This document shows, piece by piece, positions 19,251 to 28,457 of a DNA stretch of 64,000 nucleotides (positions are counted from its first letter, which is position 1; each line of letters begins with the position of its first letter). The position numbers were made by a program, and so were the translations under genes. Origin of the DNA: Neptuniibacter halophilus (GTDB lineage: Bacteria > Pseudomonadota > Gammaproteobacteria > Pseudomonadales > Balneatricaceae); contig NZ_AP027292.1 in NCBI RefSeq assembly GCF_030295765.1, positions 3,877,408 through 3,941,407 of the forward strand, written 5' to 3'. Under the pieces are notes generated by a model that saw only the letters and a program-made list of their open reading frames with translations, was not told where the DNA came from and did not search any database.

Positions 19251-20860
19251 ACGATACCCTGTTAAGTGTGCGCAACCTTTCAGTCCGCTTTAATCAGGCT
19301 GACAACCACGCCGTAGATGCGGTCAGACAGGTCAGCTTCGATATCCGCAGAGGTGAGACTCTGGCGCTGGTAGGCGAATCAGGCTCCGGTAAATCCGTAT
19401 CCGCCATGTCGATTCTGAAGTTGCTGCCTTACCCCAAAGCCAGCCACCCGACAGGCGAAATACTTTATCAGGGAGAAGATCTGCTGCGCTTAAATGAAGT
19501 GCAGATGCAGCAGTTGCGTGGCAATAAGATCAGCGTCATTTTTCAGGAACCAATGACCTCGCTTAACCCACTGCATACCATCGCCAAACAGATCGGTGAA
19601 AACCTGCGCATCCATCAGGGTATGAACCCGAAACAGAGCCGCACCCGGATTATTGAACTGCTCAGTCTGGTCGGAATTCCTGAACCGGAGAAACGGCTCA
19701 ACAGCTATCCTCACGAACTCTCTGGCGGGCAGCGTCAGCGCGTAATGATCGCCATGGCGCTGGCCAATGATCCTGAGCTGCTGATCGCTGATGAACCGAC
19801 TACCGCTCTGGACGTAACGATTCAGGAACAGATTCTGCAGCTACTACAGGAACTGCAGCAGAAACTCGGTATGGCAATTCTGCTGATTACGCATGACCTG
19901 AATATCGTCCGCCGCTACGCTCACCGGGTCAGCGTTATGCATCAGGGGCAGCAGGTTGAATATGCTGACTGTCAGCAACTGTTTAATAATCCCGGCCATG
20001 CCTATACCCGCAAGCTGCTCGATGCCGAACCTTCCGGCAAACCTGCCAGCGTTGCCCGGCCCGATGAACCCCTGCTCCAGACAGAGGCAGTTAAAGTCTG
20101 GTTCCCGGTCAAACAGGGCCTGCTGCAGCGCGTTCGTGAGCATATAAAAGCGGTCAACCGGGTCGATCTGACCCTGAACCGCGGTGAAACTCTGGGCATA
20201 GTCGGTGAGTCAGGCTCCGGTAAAACCACCCTTGGTCTGGCCATTCTGAAACTGATCCGCAGTGAGGGTCAGATCCGCTTTTCCGGCACAGAGCTCAGCC
20301 AGCTCAATCAACAGGCAGTTAAACCTCTGCGCCGAAAAATGCAGATTGTGTTTCAGGACCCCTACGGCAGCCTCAGCCCCCGGATGTCAGTCTCAGAGAT
20401 TATCGCCGAAGGGCTGCAGATCCATCAGTCTGAATCCACTGCAACCCACGAGCAGCAGATTATCGAGGTGCTTCAGGAAGTTGGGCTCGATCCCGAAAGT
20501 CGCCACCGCTACCCGCATGAGTTTTCCGGCGGCCAGCGCCAGCGTATTGCCATCGCCCGGGCACTGGTACTGAAGCCCGAACTGATCATACTCGATGAAC
20601 CGACCTCTGCACTGGATCGGACCGTACAGAAACAGATCGTTGACCTGCTACGTAACCTGCAGCATAAATTCGGACTCAGCTACCTGTTTATCAGCCATGA
20701 TCTGGCGGTAGTGAAAGCCCTCAGTCATAAGCTACTGGTTATGCGTCATGGTGATGTGATTGAGCAGGGAGATGCTGAACAGATCTTCGAGTCTCCGCAA
20801 AATCCTTATACACAGCGATTGCTGGATGCAGCGTTTCTGGCTGACAGCCATCACGATTAG
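19247..20860 (+). CDS. yejF: Peptide ABC transporter ATP-binding protein YejF (two ATPase domains)
   Basis: YejF is a fused double ATPase of 537 residues. Each half has a Walker A (GESGSGKS and GESGSGKT), the signature LSGGQRQR or FSGGQRQR, and a Walker B ending in DEPT. The fusion is normal for YejF; in Dpp and Opp systems the halves are separate genes. It is the last gene of yejABEF, so the whole importer is present and looks functional. Confidence 0.94.
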   Translation: MNDTLLSVRNLSVRFNQADNHAVDAVRQVSFDIRRGETLALVGESGSGKSVSAMSILKLLPYPKASHPTGEILYQGEDLLRLNEVQMQQLRGNKISVIFQEPMTSLNPLHTIAKQIGENLRIHQGMNPKQSRTRIIELLSLVGIPEPEKRLNSYPHELSGGQRQRVMIAMALANDPELLIADEPTTALDVTIQEQILQLLQELQQKLGMAILLITHDLNIVRRYAHRVSVMHQGQQVEYADCQQLFNNPGHAYTRKLLDAEPSGKPASVARPDEPLLQTEAVKVWFPVKQGLLQRVREHIKAVNRVDLTLNRGETLGIVGESGSGKTTLGLAILKLIRSEGQIRFSGTELSQLNQQAVKPLRRKMQIVFQDPYGSLSPRMSVSEIIAEGLQIHQSESTATHEQQIIEVLQEVGLDPESRHRYPHEFSGGQRQRIAIARALVLKPELIILDEPTSALDRTVQKQIVDLLRNLQHKFGLSYLFISHDLAVVKALSHKLLVMRHGDVIEQGDAEQIFESPQNPYTQRLLDAAFLADSHHD

Positions 20861-20907
20861 CACAGCCTGATAACCGGACCGGCCAAACCCGCTGCACTAA
20901 GGCTGAA

Positions 20908-21555
20908 TCACTCTTTTTGCGGCCTTTGCTTGCTGACACTGTGCGAAATTTCAAACCAGTAGCAAGCCGCTGCCAGAGCGATTAATGCGTAAGCGAGCAA
21001 CTCAATCCCCTCTTCGGAGAGATTTTTAACATCACGGACAAAGGCTTCCCCCATGACCGCAAGCCACAACTCCGACATGCCATAAAGGCGCGAAAAAACC
21101 AGGAGCAGTGACAGCCCGATGAGCAACACACTGAAGCTCCGGCAACTGATCAGCCACCGAATACTCTGGTAACTCAATTCTCGCTGCCTTAGCGCCAGCG
21201 CCAGAGCAACCAGCGCCACCAGCCAGGCGGGGTATTTCCAGAAACCATGAACGATCTGATCCAGCAGCGCATCCATCTCCCGGATCGCCAGACAGATAAA
21301 AAAGGCAGCAAACAGATAACCTGCCCGGCGATACACCGGAAAACGCAGCGCTATTTTCAGAAACAGAACACAGGTAATCGCCAGAAACAGCAGTTGCAAC
21401 TGCTCAATGAGAGAGCTCTCACCGGCCACCTCCCGGCTGGCAGCACTGTAATGGATGACACCGGCTACCGCAGCCAGATAGACACTAAGCCCAAAAAACC
21501 GGATCAGACCGGCGCGCAGCGAAAGGGGCTGCCCCTCTCTCTCAGACAGATTCAT
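20908..21555 (-). CDS. Integral membrane protein, function unknown
   Basis: The 215-residue protein has about six hydrophobic segments (near residues 16-36, 49-67, 76-93, 106-123, 136-156, 185-203) and short charged loops. I do not recognise the family. It is convergent with yejF, 47 bases away. A 61-codon frame ends on its start codon with an ATGA overlap, but that frame has poor codon use and is not counted as a gene. Confidence 0.6.
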   Translation of the reverse strand: MNLSEREGQPLSLRAGLIRFFGLSVYLAAVAGVIHYSAASREVAGESSLIEQLQLLFLAITCVLFLKIALRFPVYRRAGYLFAAFFICLAIREMDALLDQIVHGFWKYPAWLVALVALALALRQRELSYQSIRWLISCRSFSVLLIGLSLLLVFSRLYGMSELWLAVMGEAFVRDVKNLSEEGIELLAYALIALAAACYWFEISHSVSKQRPQKE

Positions 21556-21894
21556 TCTCGTCTCACCACTTTATGCGTGATTAATACAATTTCCCTATTG
21601 TCGAGAACAACAGCGGCAGGTTGTGCCCTATCATCAACATTCATCTGTAGCTTATTCCGAAGCCGCAATTCGTACAACACCCCCTGCGCCCCTCCGAACG
21701 TTTTTAGCGTTCCCACCAACAGCCCACTACTTACCACCCTGTCGGTTTTATTCCGTTCTCATTCTTTAGCGCCATTTCCCATGGTAGGTATTTACATTTC
21801 CCAACGACAAGACCAAAGTATGAGCACTTAGAAAATATCGGTTTAATGCCCACCCCCAAGGCATTAACCCCATATTTTTTAAGGATTTAACAGC
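21556..21894. other. Intergenic region upstream of ndh
   Basis: These 339 bases are richer in AT than the surrounding genes and divergently flanked, so they should hold promoters for both the unknown membrane protein and ndh. No protein is convincing. The ndh-proximal end contains the hairpin described separately. Confidence 0.4.
21840..21880 (+). promoter_or_regulatory. Terminator-like hairpin in the ndh leader
   Basis: GGTTTAATGCC (21840-21850) pairs with GGCATTAACC (21860-21869) with one bulged base. A run of T residues follows at 21875-21880, 15 bases before the ndh start. It resembles an attenuator, although four or five bases separate stem and T-run. Confidence 0.4.
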
Positions 21895-23199
21895 ATGAAA
21901 AAAATTGAAAACCCACATCGCATCCTGGTGATCGGTGGTGGCGCAGGAGGACTGGAGCTGGTTACCCAACTGGGTCACCGCTATCGTAAAAACCCTAATA
22001 TCCAGGTCACACTGGTGGATCAGAAACGTTCCCATATCTGGAAACCTCTGTTACATGAGGTTGCCACAGGTACACTCGACCCCAGCACTGACGCAGTGGT
22101 TTACCCGGCCCATGCAGCCAAACATTATTATCAGTTCCAGCTTGGCTCTTTCTGCGGTCTGGATCAGGAGAAGCAGACCGTTACCCTGGCAGAGATCCTC
22201 GACGAAAACGGCGAACAGGTGCTTCCCGAACGTCATCTCGACTACGACACCCTGATTCTGGCGATTGGCAGCGTCAGCAACGATTTCAATACGCCGGGTG
22301 TTAAGGATAACTGCTTCTTTCTGGACACAGCCAGACAAGCGGATCGTTTCCATGACGCCCTGATCAATAACTTTCTGCGCACCAACCAGCAGGACGAGGG
22401 TGTGCTGAAAATTGCCATTGTCGGTGGTGGCGCAACCGGAGTTGAACTGGCGGCAGAGCTTTACAATGTCACTACGATGCTGCACACCTACGGCCTGCGT
22501 AAGATGACGGCAAGCCAGCTCAAGGTCCAGCTCATAGAAGCCGGCCCGCGTATTCTGCCCGCACTGCCGGGACGAATTTCCGCTGCTGCACGTAAGGAAC
22601 TGACCCATCTGGGCGTAGAAGTCTGCGAAAACACCATGATTAAGTCAGCGACCAGCGAAGGTTTTATCAACGCTGATGATCAACTGATGGAAGCGGATAT
22701 GATGATCTGGGCTGCCGGCGTAAAGGCACCGGATTTCCTCGCCGATCTGTATAAATTCGAGCTGAACCGAAACAATCAGATTATGGTTAAGCCGTCTCTG
22801 CAGTGCAGCAACGATGAGAATATTTTTGTTATCGGCGATTGCTGTGCCTGTCAGCAGGCCGATGGTAGCTGGGTGCCTCCCCGTGCCCAGTCGGCCCACC
22901 AGATGGCTAGTCTGGTTAAGCAGAATATCGAGCTGCAGCTAAACAATAAGCCATTGAAATCATTCATCTATAAAGATCATGGCTCACTGGTTAATCTTAG
23001 CCGATACAGTACCGTAGGCAGCCTGATGGGTAACCTGACAGGAAACAGTATGTTTATTGAAGGGAAAATTGCCCGGGTTGTTTACATCTCACTCTACCGG
23101 ATGCATCAGATTGCGATTCACGGCTTCTTTAAAGCGATGATGGTGTATATCGCCGAGAAGGTCGGCAAGGTTGTCCGACCGAAAATGAAACTGCACTGA
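21895..23199 (+). CDS. ndh: Type II NADH:quinone oxidoreductase
   Basis: Ndh passes electrons from NADH to the quinone pool without pumping protons. It is a peripheral inner membrane flavoprotein. The 434 residues carry two dinucleotide-binding motifs: VIGGGAGGLEL at about residue 11 (FAD) and VGGGATGVELA at about residue 178 (NADH). The segment VIGDCCAC near residue 318 is the second FAD contact. The C-terminal amphipathic region expected for membrane binding is present. It has a good AAGGA ribosome binding site, and stands alone. Confidence 0.93.
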   Translation: MKKIENPHRILVIGGGAGGLELVTQLGHRYRKNPNIQVTLVDQKRSHIWKPLLHEVATGTLDPSTDAVVYPAHAAKHYYQFQLGSFCGLDQEKQTVTLAEILDENGEQVLPERHLDYDTLILAIGSVSNDFNTPGVKDNCFFLDTARQADRFHDALINNFLRTNQQDEGVLKIAIVGGGATGVELAAELYNVTTMLHTYGLRKMTASQLKVQLIEAGPRILPALPGRISAAARKELTHLGVEVCENTMIKSATSEGFINADDQLMEADMMIWAAGVKAPDFLADLYKFELNRNNQIMVKPSLQCSNDENIFVIGDCCACQQADGSWVPPRAQSAHQMASLVKQNIELQLNNKPLKSFIYKDHGSLVNLSRYSTVGSLMGNLTGNSMFIEGKIARVVYISLYRMHQIAIHGFFKAMMVYIAEKVGKVVRPKMKLH

Positions 23200-23213
23200 G
23201 CTAACTGAGTTCC

Positions 23214-23236
23214 AACCGCCTCGATTCGGGGCGGTT
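23214..23236. terminator. Hairpin between convergent ndh and the DUF1904-like gene
   Basis: AACCGCC and GGCGGTT form a perfect seven-pair stem with a nine-base loop, 15 bases after ndh. It overlaps the stop codon of the convergent gene. There is no T-run, so termination is uncertain. Confidence 0.35.
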
Positions 23237-23621
23237 ACTTCCAGCGCACCACCTCACCGTGGTCGAACAGATGCCCGGAACTGACCTTACGATAGCTGAT
23301 AAAGATATTGCTGTAGGATACGCCACTGCGTTTGGATATGGAGAAAGCGATACATTCCATCATCGCTTCTACACTGCTGTCGTTGTGGAAGCTTGGTGCA
23401 TGTAACTCCACCAGAACCGGGTGACTGCCACTCTGCGGCTGAGATGCAGGCCGCAACCCCGCCACCGAGTATTGTCTTGCCGGTATAAACTCCCAGGTCA
23501 CCGTAATATGTTCAATACTGACCTCAGAGCCACGGGCAAAATCTTCGGTAATGCTCTTAATCATTGCCGAAACATCAATCTCGTCCTCGAAAGGCAATGA
23601 TTTGATACAGATAAGTGGCAT
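23235..23621 (-). CDS. DUF1904-like (tautomerase superfamily) protein
   Basis: The 128-residue protein starts with Met-Pro and a short beta strand, then a helix, a long strand with an insert, a second helix and the closing motif SGHLFDHGEVV. This order fits the 4-oxalocrotonate tautomerase superfamily, where Pro2 becomes the catalytic N-terminus, and DUF1904 in particular. No substrate is known for that family. It is convergent with ndh. The assignment is by memory of the pattern. Confidence 0.55.
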   Translation of the reverse strand: MPLICIKSLPFEDEIDVSAMIKSITEDFARGSEVSIEHITVTWEFIPARQYSVAGLRPASQPQSGSHPVLVELHAPSFHNDSSVEAMMECIAFSISKRSGVSYSNIFISYRKVSSGHLFDHGEVVRWK

Positions 23622-23717
23622 AGTCCCTTTCTCGTCGCAGCTATCGTTTAACGCAACTTAGAACAAACGCTGCGGAAAAACAATTGCTAAAGGGGCCAAT
23701 TTCCTGAACCGACTCAG

Positions 23718-24083
23718 TCACTTGCGTTCGGAGTGCATAATAAAAGCCTCTAACTTTTTATCGACACCAAAAATATGCCGACGCAGCCACTCACAGAGAA
23801 AATCTGACAGCATGTCACGCAACTGAGCATCATACTCACTGTGTTCTGCCAGCATATGCTGCAGTTCTTTACGGAATTTATTATGTGATTGCAGATGAGC
23901 CTCATACTCCGGGTATTCCAGCGCCTGCATGTAGGCTTCTTCGATACAGAAATGGTGCTCGGCGTAATCGTTCAGACGGATAAAGGTGGTACTGTCGACA
24001 TGATCGGCCTTGATCTCGTCGATCAGTTCAAAAAGAACCTGGTGTTGCTGATCCTGCCAGATGAGCTCACTACTTAAGGTCAT
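23718..24083 (-). CDS. Bacteriohemerythrin
   Basis: The 121-residue four-helix protein has the diiron ligands of hemerythrin: a histidine in DQQHQVLFELID, EHHFCIEE with two histidines and a glutamate, HLQSHNKF, and HIFGVDK near the C-terminus. Such proteins bind oxygen reversibly and may store or sense it, or deliver it to membrane enzymes. The N-terminus is shorter than usual before the first ligand. It stands alone upstream of the DUF1904-like gene in the same direction. Confidence 0.85.
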   Translation of the reverse strand: MTLSSELIWQDQQHQVLFELIDEIKADHVDSTTFIRLNDYAEHHFCIEEAYMQALEYPEYEAHLQSHNKFRKELQHMLAEHSEYDAQLRDMLSDFLCEWLRRHIFGVDKKLEAFIMHSERK

Positions 24084-24540
24084 ATGATGCTCCTGATTAT
24101 ATTTATTTTGTGCATCTGGCCCTCTATTCTGGGCAACAATCCCCTCGCAGACACTGACATAAATCAGTAACCGGCCACCCCCTGATCTATAAAATACTGC
24201 AGTCCGGTTTAGCCGCCAGCCCGGCGGAACCGCCGTTGACCCCGGTTTCGGGACACGGCCCCATGACGATCTGAATCAATATTTTTGACAAACATGTGAA
24301 TTATTTTGCTATAGGCATTACCACTGGAAAGCCAATAAAATGCAGAAAATAACCATGCATACAGGCGCTGTTCAGTGGCATCGACTAGCCTTAAGCCAGA
24401 ACGCTTAATTTATTGCTACGCCGCACCCGGCTTCAGGTGCTTTGTTGGTGTTTAAACGCTCAACAAGTCATTGCGCCGGTTAAGGCTTTTTGCTGTAATG
24501 CGCCGTTTCTTTCAGAACAGAAACACAGGGATATACCCTT
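24084..24540. other. Intergenic region before the basic amino acid ABC operon
   Basis: This 457-base gap separates divergent bacteriohemerythrin and ABC operons. It has a GC-rich hairpin GCCGCC-AGCCC-GGCGG near 24211-24226 and a sigma70-type promoter at 24285-24315 listed separately. The reading frame of the ATPase continues upstream to 24413, but that extension has no family similarity and no ribosome binding site. Confidence 0.4.
24285..24315 (+). promoter_or_regulatory. Candidate sigma70 promoter of the basic amino acid ABC operon
   Basis: A perfect TTGACA at 24285-24290 is followed by GCTATA (spacer 17) or TATAGG (spacer 19). Between them, TGTGAATTATTTTGCTAT resembles half of an ArgR box. 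The transcript would have a leader of about 220 bases. Confidence 0.5.
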
Positions 24541-25314
24541 TATGACAGATGCAGCGATTGCACTGGAAATAAATGACCTCCATAAAAGTTACGGTTCCCT
24601 TGAGGTACTTAAAGGTATCTCCCTGACCGCGAAGGTTGGCGACGTTATCTCTATTCTGGGCTCCAGTGGCTCCGGTAAAAGTACCTTTCTGCGCTGCCTT
24701 AATCTTCTGGAATCTCCCTCCTCTGGCGAGATCAGCTTCAGCGGCGAATCTCTTCAACTGAAACCTGCCAAAGAGGGTGGATTGCAGTCTGCTGACCAGA
24801 AGCAGCTCGAACGGATGCGTGCCTCCATCGGATTTGTATTTCAGAACTTCAATCTGTGGCCGCATATGACCGTGATTGAAAACATTATGGAAGCGCCTGT
24901 TCAGGTCCTTAAACAGGATAAAGCGAGTGCCCGTGCGACTGCCGAATCCTACCTGAAAAAAGTCGGCCTCTATGAAAAGCGCGACAGCTACCCGAATCAG
25001 CTCTCCGGCGGACAACAGCAGCGTATTGCGATCGCCCGTGCACTGGCAATGGAACCTCAGGTACTGCTTTTCGATGAACCCACCTCCGCGCTTGATCCTG
25101 AACTGGTAGCAGAAGTGCTTAATGTAATGCGCGAACTCGCCGCCGAAGGCAGAACCATGCTGATTGTAACCCACGAGATGCGATTCGCCCGTGAGGTATC
25201 CAGCCAGATCGTATTCCTTCATGAAGGGCAGGTTGAAGAGATGGGTGAACCGGAAAAGGTTTTCACCAACCCCGATTCCGAGCGCTGCAAAGCGTTCCTC
25301 AGCAGCCACTTTTA
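24541..25314 (+). CDS. Basic amino acid ABC transporter ATP-binding protein (HisP/AotP type)
   Basis: The 257-residue ATPase powers uptake of a polar amino acid, probably arginine, lysine, ornithine or histidine. Walker A is GSSGSGKST, the signature LSGGQQQR, and Walker B LLFDEPTSALDP. The HisP-type insert after ESPSSG is present and separates it from the shorter GlnQ class. I start at the ATG at 24541 because the conserved N-terminus begins there. Three transport genes follow in the same direction, and ArgO/ArgP lie next door, which supports a basic amino acid as substrate. Confidence 0.88.
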
Positions 25315-25361
25315 ATCAACGTATACTAACGATAATAAACATCCGCAAGGAGACGACGTAA

Positions 25362-26111
25362 ATGGGCTTTAAAAAACTGATTACCGCAGCCGCGCTGGTT
25401 GCAGCGACGATTACAACCCCTGCTATCGCCGGTGATAAGATCCGTATCGCAACCGAAGGTGCCTACGCTCCATTCAATATGATCAACTCCGAAGGTGAGC
25501 TGACCGGGTTTGACGTGGATATCGCCAAAGCACTCTGTGCAGAGATGAAAGCTGACTGCAGCATTGTCGCTCAGGACTGGGATGGCATCATTCCCGGCCT
25601 TAAAGCGCGCAAATATGACGCCATCATCGCCAGCCTGTCGATCACACCGGAACGTAGCCGTGTTGTTGCCTTCTCTGATCACTACTACTCCAACTCCCTG
25701 ACCTTCGTGACCGGTAAAGACACCCAGTTTGATCCGGCCATGGTTGAAGGCAAAGTGATTGGCGCACAGCGTGCAACAATCGCCGGTCAGTATCTTGAAG
25801 ATAACCTGGGCGATAAAGCGACGGTTAAATTGTACGACACTCAGGACAATGCTTATCTGGATCTGGCCAACGGCCGACTGGATGCCATCCTGTCTGACAA
25901 ACTGCCTGCCTATGACTGGCTGCAGTCTGAAGAGGGTCAGAAGTTTGAATTCCGCGGCGACAAGATCGATATCGATGACAAAATTGCCATCGCCGTGCGC
26001 AAACAGGACTCTGAGCTGAAAGAACGCTTCAACCAGGCGCTTAAAGTGATTCTGGAAAATGGTACTTACGAGAAGATCAACGCTAAGTACTTCCCGTTCT
26101 CCATCTATTAA
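25362..26111 (+). CDS. Basic amino acid ABC transporter substrate-binding protein
   Basis: The 249-residue periplasmic binding protein has a signal peptide of about 23 residues ending TPAIAG. The motif GAYAPFNMINSEGELTGFDVD is typical of family 3 proteins, and the segment IASLSITPERSRVVAFSDHYY places it near ArgT/HisJ/AotJ, which bind lysine, arginine, ornithine or histidine. A cysteine pair near residues 47 and 54 could form the disulfide seen in that group. A hairpin after the stop probably raises its level above that of the permeases. Confidence 0.88.
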   Translation: MGFKKLITAAALVAATITTPAIAGDKIRIATEGAYAPFNMINSEGELTGFDVDIAKALCAEMKADCSIVAQDWDGIIPGLKARKYDAIIASLSITPERSRVVAFSDHYYSNSLTFVTGKDTQFDPAMVEGKVIGAQRATIAGQYLEDNLGDKATVKLYDTQDNAYLDLANGRLDAILSDKLPAYDWLQSEEGQKFEFRGDKIDIDDKIAIAVRKQDSELKERFNQALKVILENGTYEKINAKYFPFSIY

Positions 26112-26130
26112 GTTCCAGACGCACAAAACC

Positions 26131-26156
26131 AGGTTTGGCCGCTGTTAGCGGCCTTT
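26131..26156 (+). terminator. Partial terminator between binding protein and permease genes
   Basis: GGCCGC-TGTTA-GCGGCC at 26137-26153 is flanked by AGGTTT and TTTCCT, which extend the stem. The T-run is short, so it probably lets some transcripts through, giving more binding protein than permease. Confidence 0.55.
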
Positions 26157-26178
26157 CCTGTTTCATCAGGTAAATATT

Positions 26179-26871
26179 ATGGATCTGCAGGGCTTTGGCC
26201 ACCTCTTAATGAGCGGGGCCTGGATCACGCTACAACTGGCAGTTTGCAGCCTCTTCGTCGGCCTTATTTTCGGCATCATCGGCGCATCGGCGAAACTATC
26301 CTCGTCAAAAATTGCCAACACCCTGGGCAACAGCTATACCCTGCTCGTCAGGGGCATGCCGGAACTGCTTCTGGTACTGACCATCTACTTCGGCTCCTCT
26401 GCCGTACTGATGGCCATCGCCAGCCTGTTCGGTTATGACGAGTATATAGAACTGAGCCCGTTCGTTGCCGGGGTCACCGCTCTCAGTGTCGCTTTCGGCG
26501 CTTATGCCACCGAAGTGTTCCGCAGCGCCATGCAGGAGATTCCAAAAGGCCAGCGTGAAGCCGCTGTTGCACTTGGCATGACCCGCTTTCAAACTTTCCG
26601 CCGCATCATTTTGCCTCAGGTATGGCGCCTTGCCCTACCCGGCTTAGGTAATCTGTTTCTGGTTCTGCTCAAGGACACCGCACTGGTGTCGGTGATCGGT
26701 CTGGATGAGCTGATGCGCCAGACAGCCGTTGCCGTTGGCAACACCAAAGAACCCTTCACCTTCTATTTTGCCGCTGCCATGGTTTATCTGCTTATGACAT
26801 CGATCTCTATGGCAGGCCTGCACCTGCTTGAACGCAAAGCCAACCGGGGCTACCAGGGGGCACGCGCATGA
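26179..26871 (+). CDS. Basic amino acid ABC transporter permease (HisQ/AotQ type)
   Basis: The 230-residue inner membrane permease has five hydrophobic segments and the EAA motif REAAVALGMTRFQTFRRIILP near residues 120-140. The N-terminus with GAWITLQLAV is usual for the HisQ family. It overlaps the next permease by four bases, so the two subunits are made together. Confidence 0.9.
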   Translation: MDLQGFGHLLMSGAWITLQLAVCSLFVGLIFGIIGASAKLSSSKIANTLGNSYTLLVRGMPELLLVLTIYFGSSAVLMAIASLFGYDEYIELSPFVAGVTALSVAFGAYATEVFRSAMQEIPKGQREAAVALGMTRFQTFRRIILPQVWRLALPGLGNLFLVLLKDTALVSVIGLDELMRQTAVAVGNTKEPFTFYFAAAMVYLLMTSISMAGLHLLERKANRGYQGARA

Positions 26872-27593
26872 GTTGGGAATGGGACGTCATTATTGAGCAT
26901 TTTCCACGCCTGTTGCAGGGCGCCTGGCTGACCCTCGAACTGGTATTGCTTTCCGGCTTTATCGGCCTGATGCTGGCAATCCCACTGGCGTTGATGCGGG
27001 TATCTCACCGCAGCTGGCTGCAGGCATTTCCTTTTGCCTATATTTTCTTTTTTCGCGGTACACCGCTGCTGATTCAGATCTTTCTGGTTTATTACGGTGC
27101 ATCTCAGTTCGACTTCATCAAAAACTCCGCACTCTGGCCAATTCTGCGCGAACCCTACTGGTGTGCCATTATCACGTTTGCCCTGCACACCGCCGCCTAC
27201 ATTGCGGAGCTGCTGCGTGGCGCCATTCAATCGATTCCTAAAGGCGAGATCGAAGCAGCCAAAGCGCTGGGGATGAGCTACCCCCTCATGTTGCGCCGGA
27301 TCATTCTGCCACGGGCGTTTGGCATTATGATGCCCTCCTATGGCAATGAAGTGATTCTGATGCTGAAGGGCAGCGCACTGGCCAGCACCATCACCCTGCT
27401 CGATCTGACCGGTATGGCGCGAACTATCATTGCCCGTACCTATACGCCGCTGGAGATCTTCCTTGCCGCCGGCGTCATCTACCTGATCATCAGCGCGCTG
27501 CTTATTCTCCTGTTCCGCTTTCTGGAAAAACGCTTCAATCGTCACCAGCACTGGCCTGACGAGAAACCAAAGGACCTCGATCCACAACATTGA
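26868..27593 (+). CDS. Basic amino acid ABC transporter permease (HisM/AotM type)
   Basis: This 241-residue protein is the second permease. RGTPLLIQIFLVYYG and the EAA loop IEAAKALGMSYPLMLRRIILP are family features. Its stop codon directly abuts the stop codon of the convergent argO gene, with no bases between. Confidence 0.9.
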   Translation: MSWEWDVIIEHFPRLLQGAWLTLELVLLSGFIGLMLAIPLALMRVSHRSWLQAFPFAYIFFFRGTPLLIQIFLVYYGASQFDFIKNSALWPILREPYWCAIITFALHTAAYIAELLRGAIQSIPKGEIEAAKALGMSYPLMLRRIILPRAFGIMMPSYGNEVILMLKGSALASTITLLDLTGMARTIIARTYTPLEIFLAAGVIYLIISALLILLFRFLEKRFNRHQHWPDEKPKDLDPQH

Positions 27594-28241
27594 TCAGGCC
27601 ACTGGCGTCGCGATCACGGGCCAGAGCAGCGTTGCTGCGATGGCCCACATCATCCCGCACACCACCAGATCCAGCACCTGCCAGGCTCTTGGCTGCCTGA
27701 ACACCGGTTGCAGAAAACGCGCCCCCAGCGTCAGCGAAAAAAACCAGATACAGGAAAATGCGATCGCACCGGCCGCAAACCACCCGCGCTCATCTGCCGG
27801 ATACTGGCCTCCGATACTGCCCAGCAAAACCAGCGTATCGAGATACGCGTGCGGATTCAGCAACGTGACCGCCAGCGTCGTCAGCAGCGCCGCCTTAAGG
27901 CTGCCTACCATTTTTCCTTCGGCGCCCAGATGCTGAGCGCGAAAAGCAGAACGCAAGGAACGCGCTCCATACCAGAGCAGGAACAGAGCCCCGCCCCAGC
28001 GCGCCGCTTCCATCAGCACAGGTGACTGTGTCACCAGCAGCCCCATTCCTGCCACACCGAGACTGATCAGTACAATGTCAAAGAAAGCACACAGCCCCGC
28101 TACCGGCCAGTGGTACTGGCGGCGCAACCCCTGACTCAGAACAAACGCATTTTGTGCACCAATCGCCACAATCAAGCCGGCGCTGGTTGCCAGTCCTTTA
28201 AGCAATGCCCCCACTTGTGCGGCGGTAATCAGCGATAACAT
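27594..28241 (-). CDS. argO: LysE/ArgO family amino acid exporter
   Basis: ArgO exports arginine (LysE also lysine) from the cytoplasm. The protein is 215 residues from the ATG at 28241, where the family pattern starts; the frame opens 27 codons earlier but that part is polar and unlike the family. Motifs include IGAQNAFVLSQG, the LLWYGARS helix, and VTLLNPHAYLDTLVLLGS. Six membrane helices are expected. It is convergent with the basic amino acid importer. The likely regulator ArgP is about 1.5 kb away on the other side of a diguanylate cyclase gene. Confidence 0.88.
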   Translation of the reverse strand: MLSLITAAQVGALLKGLATSAGLIVAIGAQNAFVLSQGLRRQYHWPVAGLCAFFDIVLISLGVAGMGLLVTQSPVLMEAARWGGALFLLWYGARSLRSAFRAQHLGAEGKMVGSLKAALLTTLAVTLLNPHAYLDTLVLLGSIGGQYPADERGWFAAGAIAFSCIWFFSLTLGARFLQPVFRQPRAWQVLDLVVCGMMWAIAATLLWPVIATPVA

Positions 28242-28457
28242 TTCAGAATCACTCAACAGATTTATTTGCCGCGCATCATCCAAAAAGCCGCATCGTAAGT
28301 AAAACTGATATTTCTTATCCATAATTAGAAATTCTTATGATTGAAATCAGAGACCTCCGTCACCACGATCAAAGCTGTGCTTATAAAGTTTTCTCTTTAT
28401 AATCACAGCGGCTTTAAAATCAATGCGTTAATAATTCTAACAAGTAGTAACGAGCCC

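Noticed and set aside
21552..21737. 61-codon minus-strand frame ending on the start of the unknown membrane protein with an ATGA overlap
   Set aside because: Rare codons, GTG start without ribosome binding site and no recognisable pattern; the overlap is probably chance.
24413..24540. N-terminal extension of the amino acid ABC ATPase
   Set aside because: The family starts at the ATG at 24541; the extension is cysteine-rich, unlike any relative, and lies in the likely 5' leader.
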